A DNA stretch of 64,000 bases, taken from positions 5,771,179 through 5,835,178 of the forward strand of contig CM072512.1 in NCBI GenBank assembly GCA_036898135.1. Reading direction: 5' to 3'. Shown piece after piece: positions 33,931 through 45,335 of the stretch (positions within the stretch are counted from its first letter, which is position 1; the number at the start of each line of letters is the position of its first letter). The translations under genes and the position numbers were made by a program. Source of the DNA: Oncomelania hupensis. Taxonomy: Eukaryota; Mollusca; Gastropoda; Littorinimorpha; Pomatiopsidae. The notes under the pieces are model-generated. The model had not been told where the DNA came from and made no database searches. It saw nothing but the letters and a program-made list of their open reading frames with translations.

Positions 33931-34660
33931 CTGGGAGGTAGTGGGGGAATTGGGAGTGGAGGATACATAATTCATTCAGCCTGTGTGCTTCTTCTCGCTA
34001 GTTTATGAATGAATGAATGAGAGAGAACTAAGTTACTTACACAACGCATAAAAACTTTCACACCCTTAGGATGCGGACGGCCATCGATGAATGCTGTTTG
34101 TCCTTTCCTAGTTGTATCTTGGGTGTATCTATAGGTCTCTTTTTATATGTGATCTCATATGAAGAATGACGTAATAATAGGAGTCTAGGACCTCACAACC
34201 GCCATCAGACGATCAGTGACCGACCATTTGTGCTCCATTTTAATCAAATAAATCACCAGTACCCAGCATTCGACGTTCATTGATAATTTGCTCAGGTCTG
34301 TGACAGTGTTCACATGTTGTTGATCCAGCAAGGTACACAGTTGAAACGCTGAGCAGTCTCAGACTCAAGACCGCAGCGAGTGGAAATGTTGGGGCTGCCG
34401 AAGTTAGGTCGACCCTCATGGCAGATAGCACCTTGAGCAGCTCTCTGAACTGGCGTTGGCGCCATCTTATGGTGATGATGGTCTTAAATACTGCTGCTTG
34501 CAGTAGTGATGATGTGCAAGCTGTTGACTACGACAGCGCTGAAGAGTTTTTGGTCACAGATTTATTTAACACGTGCGAAACCAATCCTCAGAAACTGGCG
34601 AATGGGTGACGACGAGACGGCGACATTAGACGAGACAAGCGAGACGAGAGAGAGACAGAG
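33931..34660. other. Intergenic sequence
   Basis: A short GCACCTTGAGCAGCTCTCTG at 34428-34447 resembles the SINE-A 3' end. No gene recognised. Confidence 0.4.
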
Positions 34661-34671
34661 AGGGAGAAAGA

Positions 34672-34708
<37 letters not shown>

Positions 34709-34780
34709 AGAGAAAGAGAGAGTGACAGAGAAAGAGAGAGCGAGACAGACAGAGATGGAGAGAGAGGGAGGGAGAGAGAG

Positions 34781-34863
<83 letters not shown>
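34645..34863 (+). repeat. GA-rich array
   Basis: Imperfect GA to about 34785, then about 37 perfect GA units. Confidence 0.95.
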
Positions 34864-34865
<2 letters not shown>

Positions 34866-35084
34866 AGACATGTTATTGACAACAAGGATACAGAGTTTAG
34901 GAGGGAACCTAGTCTTATAATCAATCGTTCCTCACATCATTCATTTCTTTTAGGTAATTTTTTTTAAATGGGTGTGGGGAAAGGGTGTGGAGGTTAGGGG
35001 CCTGGAGGCCCAACTTCAGCTTTCTGTAAGACGCAAAATGACATTTATAAGTACTTCGTTCTTCACAGGTGAAGTTGAAAGGTT

Positions 35085-35235
35085 CCACTTTTTATTTTTA
35101 TTTTATTTTATTTTGGTATTTTATTTTATTTATTTTTATTTATTTTATTTATTTATATATATTTTTTAAATTTATTTATTTTTATTTTATTTTTCTTTTT
35201 TACAATTTATTTATTTATTTATTTATTTTAAATTT
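35085..35235 (+). repeat. TTTA/TTTTA AT-rich simple repeat
   Basis: Irregular ATTTT and ATTT units. Confidence 0.9.
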
Positions 35236-35598
35236 GTTTTTTAATGTGAACTAATTGTTATAAGGGAATATAATGTAGGTTGTTAAAAGTGTATGTGTAT
35301 GTCAGTAATATGATGATTTTTATGGTTTGATAATTTGGAAAATATCTATGATGTGCGCACGGTAGATTTCGTAAATTGTTAATTCTACATCACTACAACT
35401 TGTGTTAATCTGATGAATAAAAATTGATACAACAACAACAACAACACAACATATCATTCACACTCACATTTTTTTGATTTTCAGTCGTATATACCAACAA
35501 AGACAAGACAACTAACTATAAGAACTATTATGCAGCGTACAAAAAAAGATATACGACAATCAATATTGCTGTTTCAATTACACAGTACATAACACTGA

Positions 35599-35975
35599 TT
35601 ACGTCATATTAAGGTAATGTTGCCTTAATGTACGTTTGAATGATGGAAGAGTGGTACACGCTCGAACGTTTAAAGGAAGAAAGTTCCAGATTAGAGATCC
35701 TGAGAATGCCAAACTATACTTAGACAGCTCAATTCGTGTTCGAGGCAGTAGGTATTTGTTGGACCCGTAACAATCTGTGGCAGCAATTAATAGAGAGCTG
35801 AAATAAGGTTGTGGCCGGCCATCAAAGAGTTTCACGATTTTGAATGAAAACTGATGGCATAAAGACATTAGGTTTGCAGTTTTAAATTTTCCCGATGATG
35901 AAAGACTGGTATCCTCAATGATAATCTCCCCTGCTGTACGGTGCAAGGAGTTTAGTTTACTGATATGCACTCCTC
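35599..35975 (-). pseudogene. CR1/L2-like LINE C-terminal region, decayed
   Basis: The minus-strand frame reads HISKLNSLHRTAGEIII, then MSLCHQFSFKIVKLFDGRPQ, LLPRTRIELSKYSLAFSGSL and IWNFLPLNVRACTTLPSFKR, ending LRQHYLNMT. This succession (LHRRA..., LWN-LP..., SFKR-LR...) is characteristic of the C-terminal end of CR1/L2-type LINE reverse transcriptases. A SINE separates it from its upstream half at 36257-36420, and a frameshift lies near the junction. It is a relic. Confidence 0.8.
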
Positions 35976-36256
35976 CTGCACCATTATTATTATTTATCAT
36001 TCTTATATAGCGCTTTTTCAGCTCAATAGCTGCTCAAGGCGCTGGTCGATATAGGATCTAACTCAAGCCGCCCGAAGAGCCCACGTGCTGCCTTGGGCGC
36101 ACAGTCTGACGTTCAGACGACTGAGCACAATCCTAGGCGACCGGGGAAGGGGGAGAATAGAAAACTATACATTGAAACAACCATCAGACTAATAGCAATA
36201 GTAAGATGGCCAATGCTTACAGTCAAAGTTTATGTCCGGGACACCGGCAGTCGAAC
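35976..36256 (-). mobile_element. SINE-A variant inserted into a LINE
   Basis: On the plus strand: ATT-type tail, ATTCTTATATAGCGCTTTTT, GCTCAAGGCGCTGGTCGATA, GACTGAGCACAATCCTAGGC, CAATGCTTACAGTCAAAGTT and TATGTCCGGGACACCGG. The last block matches the variant head at 49.54-49.62 kb. The copy stops around the B-box, so the head is truncated. Confidence 0.85.
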
Positions 36257-36420
36257 CATACCATACTGATGACGCATAATTGAAATGTCAATGGCAGTGG
36301 GACATGAAAACACTTCTTCTCGCATCAGGACGGACAAAAAAAATTAATTTACTTAAGAGGTACAGATTATTGGAGACAAGTTTGGAATCTACACGTTACA
36401 TGTTTATGCCAGTTAAGTTT
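36257..36420 (-). pseudogene. CR1/L2-like LINE, upstream part of the interrupted copy
   Basis: The minus strand gives LYLLSKLIFFVRPDARRSVF, then a stop, HFNYASSVW. This parallels NRHFVTADALKSCFCAHC and HFNYASIIWCN in the fragment at 41.3-41.5 kb. The frame then continues, after the SINE, into HISKLNSLHR at 35.96 kb. The stop and frameshift show that it is dead. Confidence 0.65.
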
Positions 36421-36553
36421 ATGACCAATAATAACTCCGAGCACGCGATGAATTTCAATTTCTTCAACAACCTTGGTCCCACCAACCACGAGGCAAAGCA
36501 GCGTTCTCTGATGTTTGTGTTCTTATATTATGACCATGCTCTTAGTCTTTTCT

Positions 36554-36555
<2 letters not shown>

Positions 36556-36589
<34 letters not shown>

Positions 36590-36608
36590 GAGAGAGAGAG
36601 AGAGAGAG
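36556..36608 (+). repeat. GA microsatellite
   Basis: About 26 GA units with a short GGGG interruption. Confidence 0.95.
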
Positions 36609-36734
36609 CCAACCAACCAAACAAGGAGAATCTAAGTTTACGAAATACAAGACAAAATGTAGAAAATTCAAAATTAAATATTCACAAGAAAATTACTGAT
36701 GCATTTACTGTGATTGAAAAAAAAAAGATGCACT

Positions 36735-37157
<423 letters not shown>

Positions 37158-37159
37158 TC

Positions 37160-37251
<92 letters not shown>
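37158..37251 (+). repeat. GATA microsatellite, right part
   Basis: About 23 perfect GATA units. Confidence 0.97.
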
Positions 37252-37755
37252 CTTCTTAACCACATTTGCATGTCCTTCCATAGAATAAATCAGAAACGAG
37301 AGGAACCAGAAAACACCCAGACTTACCTAAGTTGTATAATCGTCGCCCAGCAGATCCCGCCACCATGAAACAGAACAACATAAATAACCATGAGTATATG
37401 ACATTTTCAGTGTGTGTACGCGCGCGCGTTTGTTTGTGTGTTTTTGCATGTGTGTACATGTGTGCGTGTGCATGTGTGTGTGTTTCCTAAAATGAAGTGC
37501 AAATTTTCAATAAATATTTATAATAACGATGAATCCACATGCAACAACAAGCAGACACTGAGCTAGAAGGACGCGGAGTTGTATCCAATTGCGCGCACTC
37601 CGAGCATCATATCATTATGTGCGCACACACAGACAGACACAAGTAAACATTCACAAACTTTCACAAACTATAGTTATTTTCGCCATTATCAAAGATTTTC
37701 AAGTCAGTTTTCTCCAAACTTCCACAGACTTTCACAAACCGCACGAACCCTACAA
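37252..37755. other. Intergenic sequence
   Basis: GT-rich stretch at 37420-37485. Nothing else recognised. Confidence 0.4.
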
Positions 37756-38140
37756 TACATACACACACGCACGCAAAGAGAGAGAGAGAGACACACACAC
37801 ACACACACACACAAACATAGAGACAGAGACAGAGAGAGATACACACAGACAGAGACAGAGAGACACAGACACAAACATAGAGACAGAGACACAGAGTCAG
37901 AGAGACACACAGAGACACAGAGTCAGAGAGACACACAGACAGAGGCAGAGATAGAGAGAGACACACACAGACAGAGACACAGAGTCAGAGAGAGACACAC
38001 ACAGACAGAGACAGAGAGACACAGACACAAACATAGAGACAGAGACACAGAGTCAGAGAGAGACACACAGAGACACAGACAGACAGACATAGAGACCGAG
38101 AGACACAGAAGAAGAGAGAGAGAGTGATTCACACACACAC
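37756..38140 (+). repeat. ACAGAG/CA compound low-complexity array
   Basis: GA, CA and CAGAGA runs with longer near-duplicate modules containing ACAAACATAGAGACAGAGAC (three times), so the tract has grown by unequal duplication of about 120-200 base blocks. Confidence 0.9.
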
Positions 38141-38157
38141 GCGCACACACAAACACA

Positions 38158-38406
38158 TAGAAACGACGTTGTGATGACTGTCGTGAAACTCTACATACGT
38201 TATTTTGACACACTTACCATCATTTTGACATTATTTTGACATTTTGCCATTTTTTGAAGCTATCCCTAACCTTAACCCTAACCCAAACCCTAACCCTTAA
38301 TGTAACCCTAAGCCTAACACAGCCCTAACCCTGACGTCAAAATAACGGGTCCGTCAATAGAAAGTACGTAGAGTTTCAAGTGTATTTCAGAGTAACGTCG
38401 TTTCTA
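38158..38406. mobile_element. Foldback/MITE-like element with telomere-like core
   Basis: The outer ends are inverted: TAGAAACGACGTT at 38158-38170 and its complement at 38394-38406. Further inside, GAAACTCTACATACG and TTATTTTGACA find inverted partners at 38352-38375 and 38336-38346. The interior at 38270-38332 is CCCTAA-type repeat. No ORF, so it would be non-autonomous. Confidence 0.65.
38270..38332 (-). repeat. Interstitial telomere-like CCCTAA repeats
   Basis: About ten degenerate CCCTAA units, lying inside the foldback element. Confidence 0.85.
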
Positions 38407-39142
38407 CCTGCCCACGCAAACTAAACACACACACAAACACAGCTATTTGTTATTGTTTTATAAATGGTGCTGTGCTGCTGCACTTTGCACTACAGTTGCT
38501 CTGCCCAAAACCTAGTATTACAAGATGGGATCTATATAGTGGGACATTTCAAAACATAATTTGTTCTCTCTCTTCACGGTAAGAAAAAAAAAAGGACAGC
38601 TATTATTATCAGCGTCTACGTCGCCTCTTTTTCTTCAACGCAACCTCGTTACAAGGGAAGATTTATTAATAAGAGGAGGGGCGACAGTTGAATCAATAGG
38701 CAGCCTGTGTGGACTGCGAGTGATCCAATGTAGCGGCAGTTTGGCTCTGTCATCAACACCGATCACACCACTCTGTTTTACCAGCCGCCCATCAAATCGC
38801 CTGCATCATTTACTTCATGCCATGTTTGATTTTCAATTCATAGCTCAATTCTAAAAATAAAATCACAGTCAGTCCACTTTAGACCAGTCAACTCCTCCCT
38901 TCCTCTCACAGCTGTATTCGCTCACACTTCAAAATCCGCACATCGAATCTTCTGCTGCATCATTTAGTTGGATGCATTGTTTGGTTATCAATTCATAACT
39001 AGGCCGCTTGATTGCAGATTGGGTGTTGTCCGGCTTGACTTAGATTCTCATGAGGTTCTTTGAGATGGTAGCTGCATTCTATAAAAACAATTAATTGTAC
39101 CCACCACTTTCACTTGTATTCATGGCAAATTTGGACGAAATG
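38407..39142. other. Intergenic sequence
   Basis: A dispersed phrase (CATCATTTACTTCATGCCAT / CATCATTTAGTTGGATGCAT, about 38805 and 38958) suggests a 150-base old duplication. No gene is recognised. Confidence 0.4.
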
Positions 39143-39155
39143 TAGTCATCAAAAA
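39143..39155. repeat. Target-site duplication, left
   Basis: TAGTCATCAAAAA, identical to 39456-39468. Confidence 0.9.
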
Positions 39156-39455
39156 AAAAAAAGGTAAAGGTAAAGGTAGTCCCATAGCCTTGTGGCCGTA
39201 GGGGAGCGTGATGTTGGAGATCACACTTATCTTGGGCCAGCGTAATGAGGGTGATGCCCAACTCTCTCCCTCGCTGCTTTACCTTCCCCACCCTCAAGAG
39301 AGTAGGTACTCAATCACAGTTGAGTCAACTGGGGGCGTTGTTGTTTGTCGCTTCACACCTTAGCGGTCACCCATCCAAGTGCTAACCGCACTGGACGGTG
39401 CTTCACTTTCGACACAGTAGCGAGTGCTCCAACCACTGCACTATCCGACACTCCC
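39156..39455 (-). mobile_element. SINE-C with tRNA/5S-like head, full length
   Basis: Same architecture as at 29.5 and 50.5 kb: minus-strand A-box-like TAGTGCAGTGGTTGGAG, 5S-like AAGTGAAGCACCGTCCAGTG and GGTTAGCACTTGGATGGGTG, body, ACCTTT-type 3' tail. It is flanked by a perfect 13-base duplication. It is a few per cent different from the other two copies by eye. Confidence 0.93.
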
Positions 39456-39468
39456 TAGTCATCAAAAA
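39456..39468. repeat. Target-site duplication, right
   Basis: TAGTCATCAAAAA, matching 39143-39155. Confidence 0.9.
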
Positions 39469-39639
39469 GCGTTGTTTTATTTGTTTTTTTACGGAAAGAG
39501 AGCCAAATTTATGTTAAAATGTCAGAATTAGATTTTAAACATTGCTTTTATCGTCAAAAGGTTGACTTATGTCGTCTCCTAACGCTAACCCTAACCTTTT
39601 AACTTCCAGTTTGTCCAGAACACAGCCCATCCCAGATAG

Positions 39640-39740
39640 AGCACTCCCATGTATTTAAAACAGTTCCATGCACTACAAGACAACTCCCATGTACTAAAAG
39701 AGCACTCCCATGTACTAAAAAACGCACTCCCATGAACTTT
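39640..39740 (+). repeat. Short irregular repeat around CACTCCCATGTA
   Basis: Four to five irregular units of about 18-27 bases with CTCCCATG(TA) followed by an A-rich stretch. Confidence 0.6.
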
Positions 39741-39833
39741 GAAAAAAGTGAGGCGCTGAAATAAAGAGGGGCGCGAGCGAAATGCCCCATTTTGTGAATA
39801 AAAAGGCAAGTTTAGCACCCCATATGTCCATGA

Positions 39834-39834
<1 letters not shown>

Positions 39835-39901
<67 letters not shown>
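39835..39901 (+). repeat. CA dinucleotide microsatellite
   Basis: About 32 perfect CA units. Confidence 0.97.
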
Positions 39902-40009
39902 GCACAAAGTCGCTGTCAAAGCTGCGATTTATGACAATCAGCCAATGAAGTTTACTGCATCATTTTCTTTCCCTCATTTTAATGATTCACCCGTTGCCAT
40001 TGACAGGGG

Positions 40010-40082
40010 AGGAGTAGGAGGAGGAGGAGGAGGAGGAGGAAGAAGAAGAAGACGAAGAAGAAGAAGAAGAAGAAGAAGACAA
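40010..40082 (+). repeat. GGA then GAA trinucleotide tract
   Basis: GGA units pass into GAA units, followed by GATGAC-rich degenerate sequence to about 40110. Confidence 0.9.
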
Positions 40083-40114
40083 TGATGACGATGATGAAGA
40101 CAAAAACGACAACC

Positions 40115-40738
40115 AAATCTTCTTCTTCTTCTGCTGCTGCTACTGCTCCTGCTGACGCTGATGACGGCGTCAAGGATGACGAAAGAGACAATGACAACAG
40201 TATGCAAAGAGATACCAAGTGAATAACAGAGTGGCCTTCTCCACTTTTATTAAACGTATATGTTTATTATCTTTTACAAACCTAAATTGTTGTTGTGTGT
40301 GTAATATTATATATATGTATATTGAGGGTTTGGGGCGCGGATTTTGGTGGCAGACTGCAACTGCGGTCTGGTAGCGTGTACCCAGGTGATAGTTTTTAAT
40401 TGCCTGGCAGTTTGCTTACGAATGGTGTACTGTGGTGGGTCTTTGGAGATAAAAGTGTCCGTGATTTTAATATTCATGAAAACGTTATTTTATTGCTATG
40501 TGATAATGTGTTATAAGCAGAATTTTATGTTATATAGTTTGTTTTTTTTCTGTATCAGTGTCCCGGAATCGTTACATCTTACACTACATTTGATGGTAGT
40601 TTATGGGGAAAGTACATTATAATATCTTCAATCTTGAACAGACTTGACAATTGTCAACCGAAATCTAGAAACTGATCCATGATCAAGTACAGTCGCAGTT
40701 TTTTGTTGCGTCGGATTCATTTCAATGTGCGCATTCCT
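40115..40738. other. AT-rich intergenic sequence
   Basis: No gene recognised; the 92-codon frame at 40344-40622 is cysteine- and phenylalanine-rich without a known domain. Confidence 0.4.
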
Positions 40739-40817
40739 TTAATCTTGACAATTGGCACAGCTCAATGAATTTAATCGCTCAGATTGAATTTTCCTGTAGG
40801 CGTCCTTGTTTTCTTTA

Positions 40818-41125
40818 GACAGAGAGAGGGAGAGACAGAAAGAGAGACAGAAAGAGAGACAGAGAGAGAGAAAGAGAGAGAGAGGAAGAGAGAGAGAGGG
40901 AGTGAGAGAGGGATGGGAAGGACAGAGGGAGAGGTAGCGAGAGACAAGGGAATCGGGGGAGAGAGACAGAGAGAGAGAGAATAAGAAGAAGGGAGGGAGG
41001 GGAGAGAGAGAAGGGGGAGGGAGAGATAAAGAGAAAGAGAAAGAGAGAGGGAGGGAGGGAGAAAAAGTGAGAAAGATAAAGACAGACAGAGAGACAGACA
41101 GTGAGACAGACAAGCACAAAGAGAA
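40818..41125 (+). repeat. GA-rich low-complexity tract
   Basis: Irregular GA, GGGA and GACA units over about 300 bases. Confidence 0.92.
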
Positions 41126-41334
41126 AAACATTTTTTTGAAACTTTTTTGAAACTTTTTTTTTTAAAATTAGGGATAAAGATTTTAGACTAATGATACAGT
41201 CTAATCTTCCAATCTGTCTCTTAACAAATTAACATAGTAAAGAACCATTAACTTGGAAATCATAAAACTCACACACACACCCACACACGCACACACACAC
41301 ACATGCACACACGATCGCACCAACATCTTTATCA

Positions 41335-41525
41335 TTATCTTTAAACAATTCGGAGTTCTTTAAATTTCTCATTAGTTGTAACATCTGTATTTATGTTATA
41401 AGATTTACAAAGTATCTTGAATGCTCTTTTATGAAGACTATTTAGATGTCTAATATGAGCGTCACTGGCATTACACCAAATAATCGATGCATAATTAAAA
41501 TGAGACATACAATGGGCACAGAAAC
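41335..41525 (-). pseudogene. CR1/L2-like LINE fragment
   Basis: The minus strand encodes NRHFVTADALKSCFCAHC, MSHFNYASIIWCNASDAHIR and HLNSLHKRAFKILCKSYN, then NEKFKELRIV and a stop. The pattern matches the region between the RT palm and the C-terminal domain of CR1/L2-type LINEs, and it aligns with the copy at 35.6-36.4 kb. The fragment is truncated on both sides; a GA array begins about 45 bases upstream. Confidence 0.75.
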
Positions 41526-41569
41526 AAGATTTTAATGCATCAGCCGTAACAAAATGTCTATTTATTTAG

Positions 41570-41571
41570 GG

Positions 41572-41633
<62 letters not shown>
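41570..41633 (+). repeat. AG dinucleotide microsatellite
   Basis: About 30 AG units. Confidence 0.97.
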
Positions 41634-41636
<3 letters not shown>

Positions 41637-42513
41637 TACACGAGTGTGTCAATACATTCATAAAGAGCGAGAGAGACAGAGAGAGACAGAGAGAGAGACA
41701 GAGACAGCATCACACAGGACGGAGTGGGAGAAGTGGAGATTTAGTGGAGGTAGGGGAGAGCAGGCGGAGGGTGGGGGGGGGAGCGGGGTTAGAAGCGAGA
41801 GAGGGAAAAGGCAAAGGTCAAATAATTGCGGTGTGTATGTCGCAATGTGGTCGTCAGTTCTCTCACAAACCGCTTCAAGGTTGCCTCACACCACACCGCC
41901 CCACAACACGTATTTCATCTATGTGATTGCAACAGCGATAAAACCGAGTACAGTCTTAATAATATATAACAAAGATTATATCCACACAAAAACAGAGCAC
42001 CCGATTACTCAAATCCAATCCTGCTTAGTTAAAAAAACAAAAACAAAACTAAAGCCACAAAAAAAAAGAATACCATTGGCGTGATTACAATCCAATCCAA
42101 TCTAATGCAACTTTATTACCCGATAAAAAAAACAAAAACAAAATTTTGCCTTTTCAATGTCAATAAAACTTGTCATTACGTTGAAAGTGTGATTGTGAGG
42201 TCAATTTTTGTTTCAAAACTTTCCACGCTAACTAGTATGATCGTAGAAGAGTTCTATCCATCCGCTATTAGTGAGGTGAAAACTCTCCGATGAATGTGTA
42301 AGCACTTGAAATGCTCTAATGTAAGCAAAATCCTTCCAGGCAGGCACAAAACACTTTTTTATTGTCGTTACACAGCGCGTCTAAAACAAGACGTCAAAAA
42401 GCACGGCTCAAAGAGCTTGCTTGCAAGCATGCATGAAGAGAGCCAATTATTTTAATATACCTCGCTTTCCAGCTTTATATTTATTTCTTTTTTTAAATGC
42501 TCAAGACATTTGA
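41634..42513. other. Intergenic sequence
   Basis: GA-rich to about 41820, then AT-rich. CAATCCAATCC-type phrases at 42014 and 42088 are near-repeats, each followed by an A-rich AAACAAAAACAAAA stretch. No gene. Confidence 0.4.
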
Positions 42514-42520
42514 TATAAAC

Positions 42521-42862
42521 CTATCCTATCCCGTAACTCGAAGGTCGTTGGGGCACCACAGAAGATCGTTTAACCAGCGTACTCATCTTTCTCTGTCCTC
42601 AGCAACCCTCATGGCTTCGCTCAGTGTCCAGCCAGTCCATTCTCGAATGTTGTCCTCCCACCTCTTTTTCTGTCTCCCTCTTCTTCTGCCTCCTTGAACC
42701 GGGTCTTGCAGGATGGTCTTTGCAAGACCTGATGATCTGGTGAAGTGGTCATACCATCGGAGTTTCCTTTTTTTTTCCACAAATGTGAGCATGTCATCGT
42801 GTTGTCCAATGGCTTGTGTGAGGGTCTGTCGGACTTCGTCGTCAGTGATGTGCTTGGTATAA
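42521..42862 (-). mobile_element. RTE-like LINE, 5'-truncated
   Basis: Minus strand encodes KRKLRWYDHFTRSSGLAKT, RRRGRQKKRWEDNIREWTGW and TLSEAMRVAEDRER, ending GGGATAGG. TATAAAC occurs at both ends (42514-42520 and 42858-42864), but part of it may belong to the element, so the duplication is uncertain. Confidence 0.9.
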
Positions 42863-43440
42863 ACATCACGCACAAAACTAGGCCATAATCAAGACTCGAA
42901 CCTGAGTTGCGTTGTAGTGCACTTTAGTGCAAAGGTGTCGCGCTTTGTATTACCCCCTTCCTCCCTCCTCTCTCCCTCCCTTCCCCTCGCCCTCCACACT
43001 CTTCCCCTTCACCGGCCTGCTAGTTGAAAAGCTAATCGATGTTCATCATTTTCGTGATTGGCCAAAACTGATCGATTTTGCTGGCGTCGATATTCATTAT
43101 CGTTGTTCAAGCTTTGACCGTAGCGGTCCCAGGTAGGACACACAACCCACATATATTGGTAACACACAACATGAAGGTTTCAAAAGAGCGTGCGGACCAG
43201 AATGGCTGGCAGTATGTCCGCGGACCTCACTCTTCAGTGCCAGGCGACGAACCATTTTAGGCTGCTCTCGTCCAAGTAAGATGAAATCAGATACTAATAC
43301 TTACATTGTACCACGATAAGGATCGTAATACATGTTGTTTCCTGCAAATGCGGCGGCCATTTACAAACGATGTTCACTAGGGAGTTACTTTTCAACCAAA
43401 CCAACTTCCTTCCTTCCTTACCGTCATTCTCCTTTTCTCC
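42863..43440. other. Intergenic sequence
   Basis: C/T-rich 42950-43010. No gene or family recognised. Confidence 0.4.
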
Positions 43441-43444
43441 TATC

Positions 43445-43532
43445 TCCCAACCTCTTTACCCCGGGACTCGAACGCGGAACCATACAAATTGAAGTCTGAC
43501 GCACCCATCAACTGAACTACCATCTCTAACCC
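43445..43532 (-). mobile_element. tRNA-like SINE head, unassigned
   Basis: On the minus strand: GAGATGGTAGTTCAGTTGAT (A-box-like) and CGCGTTCGAGTCCCGGGG (B-box), 60 bases apart. No body of the families named here follows. Confidence 0.5.
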
Positions 43533-43784
43533 CAATCCCCTTACCCTCCCCTCCCACCCCTCGTCCCCATCCTTCCCCAGCGCCCTTTCTCCACCCTCAC
43601 AACCCTAACCCCACATACATGGATCTGCCTGTGACGAGTATGGATTACGTTTAACGATAGAAATGTCTGTAGGTTGGAACCAACCTGCTGTGGACTGGTG
43701 TTTTCAAAACAAAAAAGATAGATTAAAAGAATTTTTTTTTCTTTGCGGTTACAGTTCTTCTTATGTAGGTGACTCAACTAAAAA

Positions 43785-43842
43785 CACAACAACAAAAACA
43801 ACAACTACGACAACGACAACGACAACGACGACGACGACGCTC
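43785..43842 (+). repeat. ACA/ACG trinucleotide tract
   Basis: ACA, ACG and GAC units in sequence. Confidence 0.85.
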
Positions 43843-44276
43843 GGGGAAAGCTGTAGCGTTTCAACACAAAACCTCAGATTCAATTAACGAAAAGTGCTGA
43901 CCAGCTTCTCAACCTCGTTTGAGCAAACAGCAGCATTTCCATAGCAACAGCTGCAAACATAGCAACAATGGCAAAGGAAAATCAACGTTGTCGCAACCTT
44001 GGAAAAACACTAAACATGCCTCGCCAACGACCACAGCCAACACTTCATGCAAATGCGAGGTGGAATGTCTTTATAATCAATTATTTATCACACACAACGC
44101 AGCAGCCACTATCGCTTTGCTAACACAACCCTTGTCTCAAACATTCTCCTCATCCAATAATTTGCAAATCAAAGCTGAACTTGCCAAATGATTGTTAATG
44201 TTTTTCATTGCGTAATATATATATATATATTTTTTAAAATCAGAACTGAAGTTTTTCCATTGACATCTTTAGGATG
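43843..44276. other. Intergenic sequence
   Basis: Unique-looking, CAA-rich, with a short TA run at 44215-44230. No gene. Confidence 0.4.
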
Positions 44277-44279
44277 ACG

Positions 44280-44560
44280 GTACAAACCGAGGTCTAGTCT
44301 GAGCACGCATGCATTCCATTGCACGGACTTTTGAAGATCCTGACCCTCATGTCTTGTACATAAATACACCCAGTAAGCACTAGGTTCCTTCTCCTACCTC
44401 CCCAATCGCCCAAGTTTGTGCTCAGTTGCCTGGGGATCCAGCCAGCCGCCTAAGGCAGCAAGTGCGCGTCTCGGACGGCTTGAGTTGAATTCAGTATCGG
44501 CCAGCGCCTTGAGCGGCTCTTCAGCTGGAGAAGCGCTACAGAAGAACGATATATTATGTT
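44280..44560 (+). mobile_element. SINE-A, head missing
   Basis: Contains ACAAACCGAGGTCTAGTCTG, GATCCTGACCCTCATGTC, CAGTAAGCACTAGGTTCCTT, CGGCCAGCGCCTTGAGCGGC and CTGGAGAAGCGCTACAGAAG. The 5' end starts inside the body. Confidence 0.85.
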
Positions 44561-44684
44561 GAAATGTTTGCGCTGTCACCCGTATTTTGGTTGCAGACTG
44601 ACCGGATTCCGTAATGTGCCGCTATAGCGACATGAGGTAAAGCAAAAACACAATTATAGAAAGTTGACTCTCGTGAGCAAAAAA

Positions 44685-44768
44685 AATATCCCGCCACCTT
44701 CATCAATGGATCCTAGAAGAACCCTTCCTTGCACGTTATGGCCAGCGCTCTACCAACTGCGCCATTTT
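44685..44768 (-). mobile_element. tRNA-like SINE head, unassigned
   Basis: The minus strand reads AAAATGGCGCAGTTGGTAGA then GCGCTGGCCATAACGTGC. This is a good A-box; the B-box is weak or lost. Confidence 0.45.
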
Positions 44769-45059
44769 CTCAGCCCCAAATCAAACTCGCTCACCGAATG
44801 TTTTTCAGTTAATACACAGGTCCCCTGATCGATTGTTTCAAATCAATAATTGAGGATTGCTTCTCCCGCTTGACAAAGGTTTGAACCGTGATACACCTGT
44901 GCCTGTGCACAGGTATCGATTTAGTGGCTGCAGTGTGGGACTACATTTTGCTTCCTCAACGTGCATCCTACAATCTGCACACCTCATTCTCTCACCGCTT
45001 AAAGCCGCAATACCGCTCACAGTACGCATGCACCTATTATAGATTTACGCTATCGGTCG

Positions 45060-45335
45060 TCTTTTATAGCGCCATTCTAACTTAAGAGTTGCTCAAGGCG
45101 TTGGCTAATACAGGATCTAACTCAAGAGGCTCAAAACGCCTACTTGCTGCCTTTGGAGCCTCCGTCTCACTCCCCATACCGCTGATCACAATCCTGGTTG
45201 ACCGGGGATAGAGGAGAACGGACCTAGTGCTTACTGGTGTTTTGGCATACTTGGCACTACTCTCCCGTCTAGAACATGAGGTCAGGATCCTTTAGGTCCG
45301 TGCAATCCAATGTATGCATGTACAGGCTGGTCCAA
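45060..45335 (-). mobile_element. SINE-A, head missing, diverged
   Basis: Plus strand: TATAGCGCCATTCTAACTTA, GCTCAAGGCGTTGGCTAATA, GATCACAATCCTGGTTGACC, CCGTCTAGAACATGAGGTCA. More diverged than the other copies. Confidence 0.8.

Noticed and set aside
44893..44914. Short hairpin with ACCTGTGC arms.
   Set aside because: Eight-base arms are not unusual in 64 kb, and nothing around supports a regulatory role.
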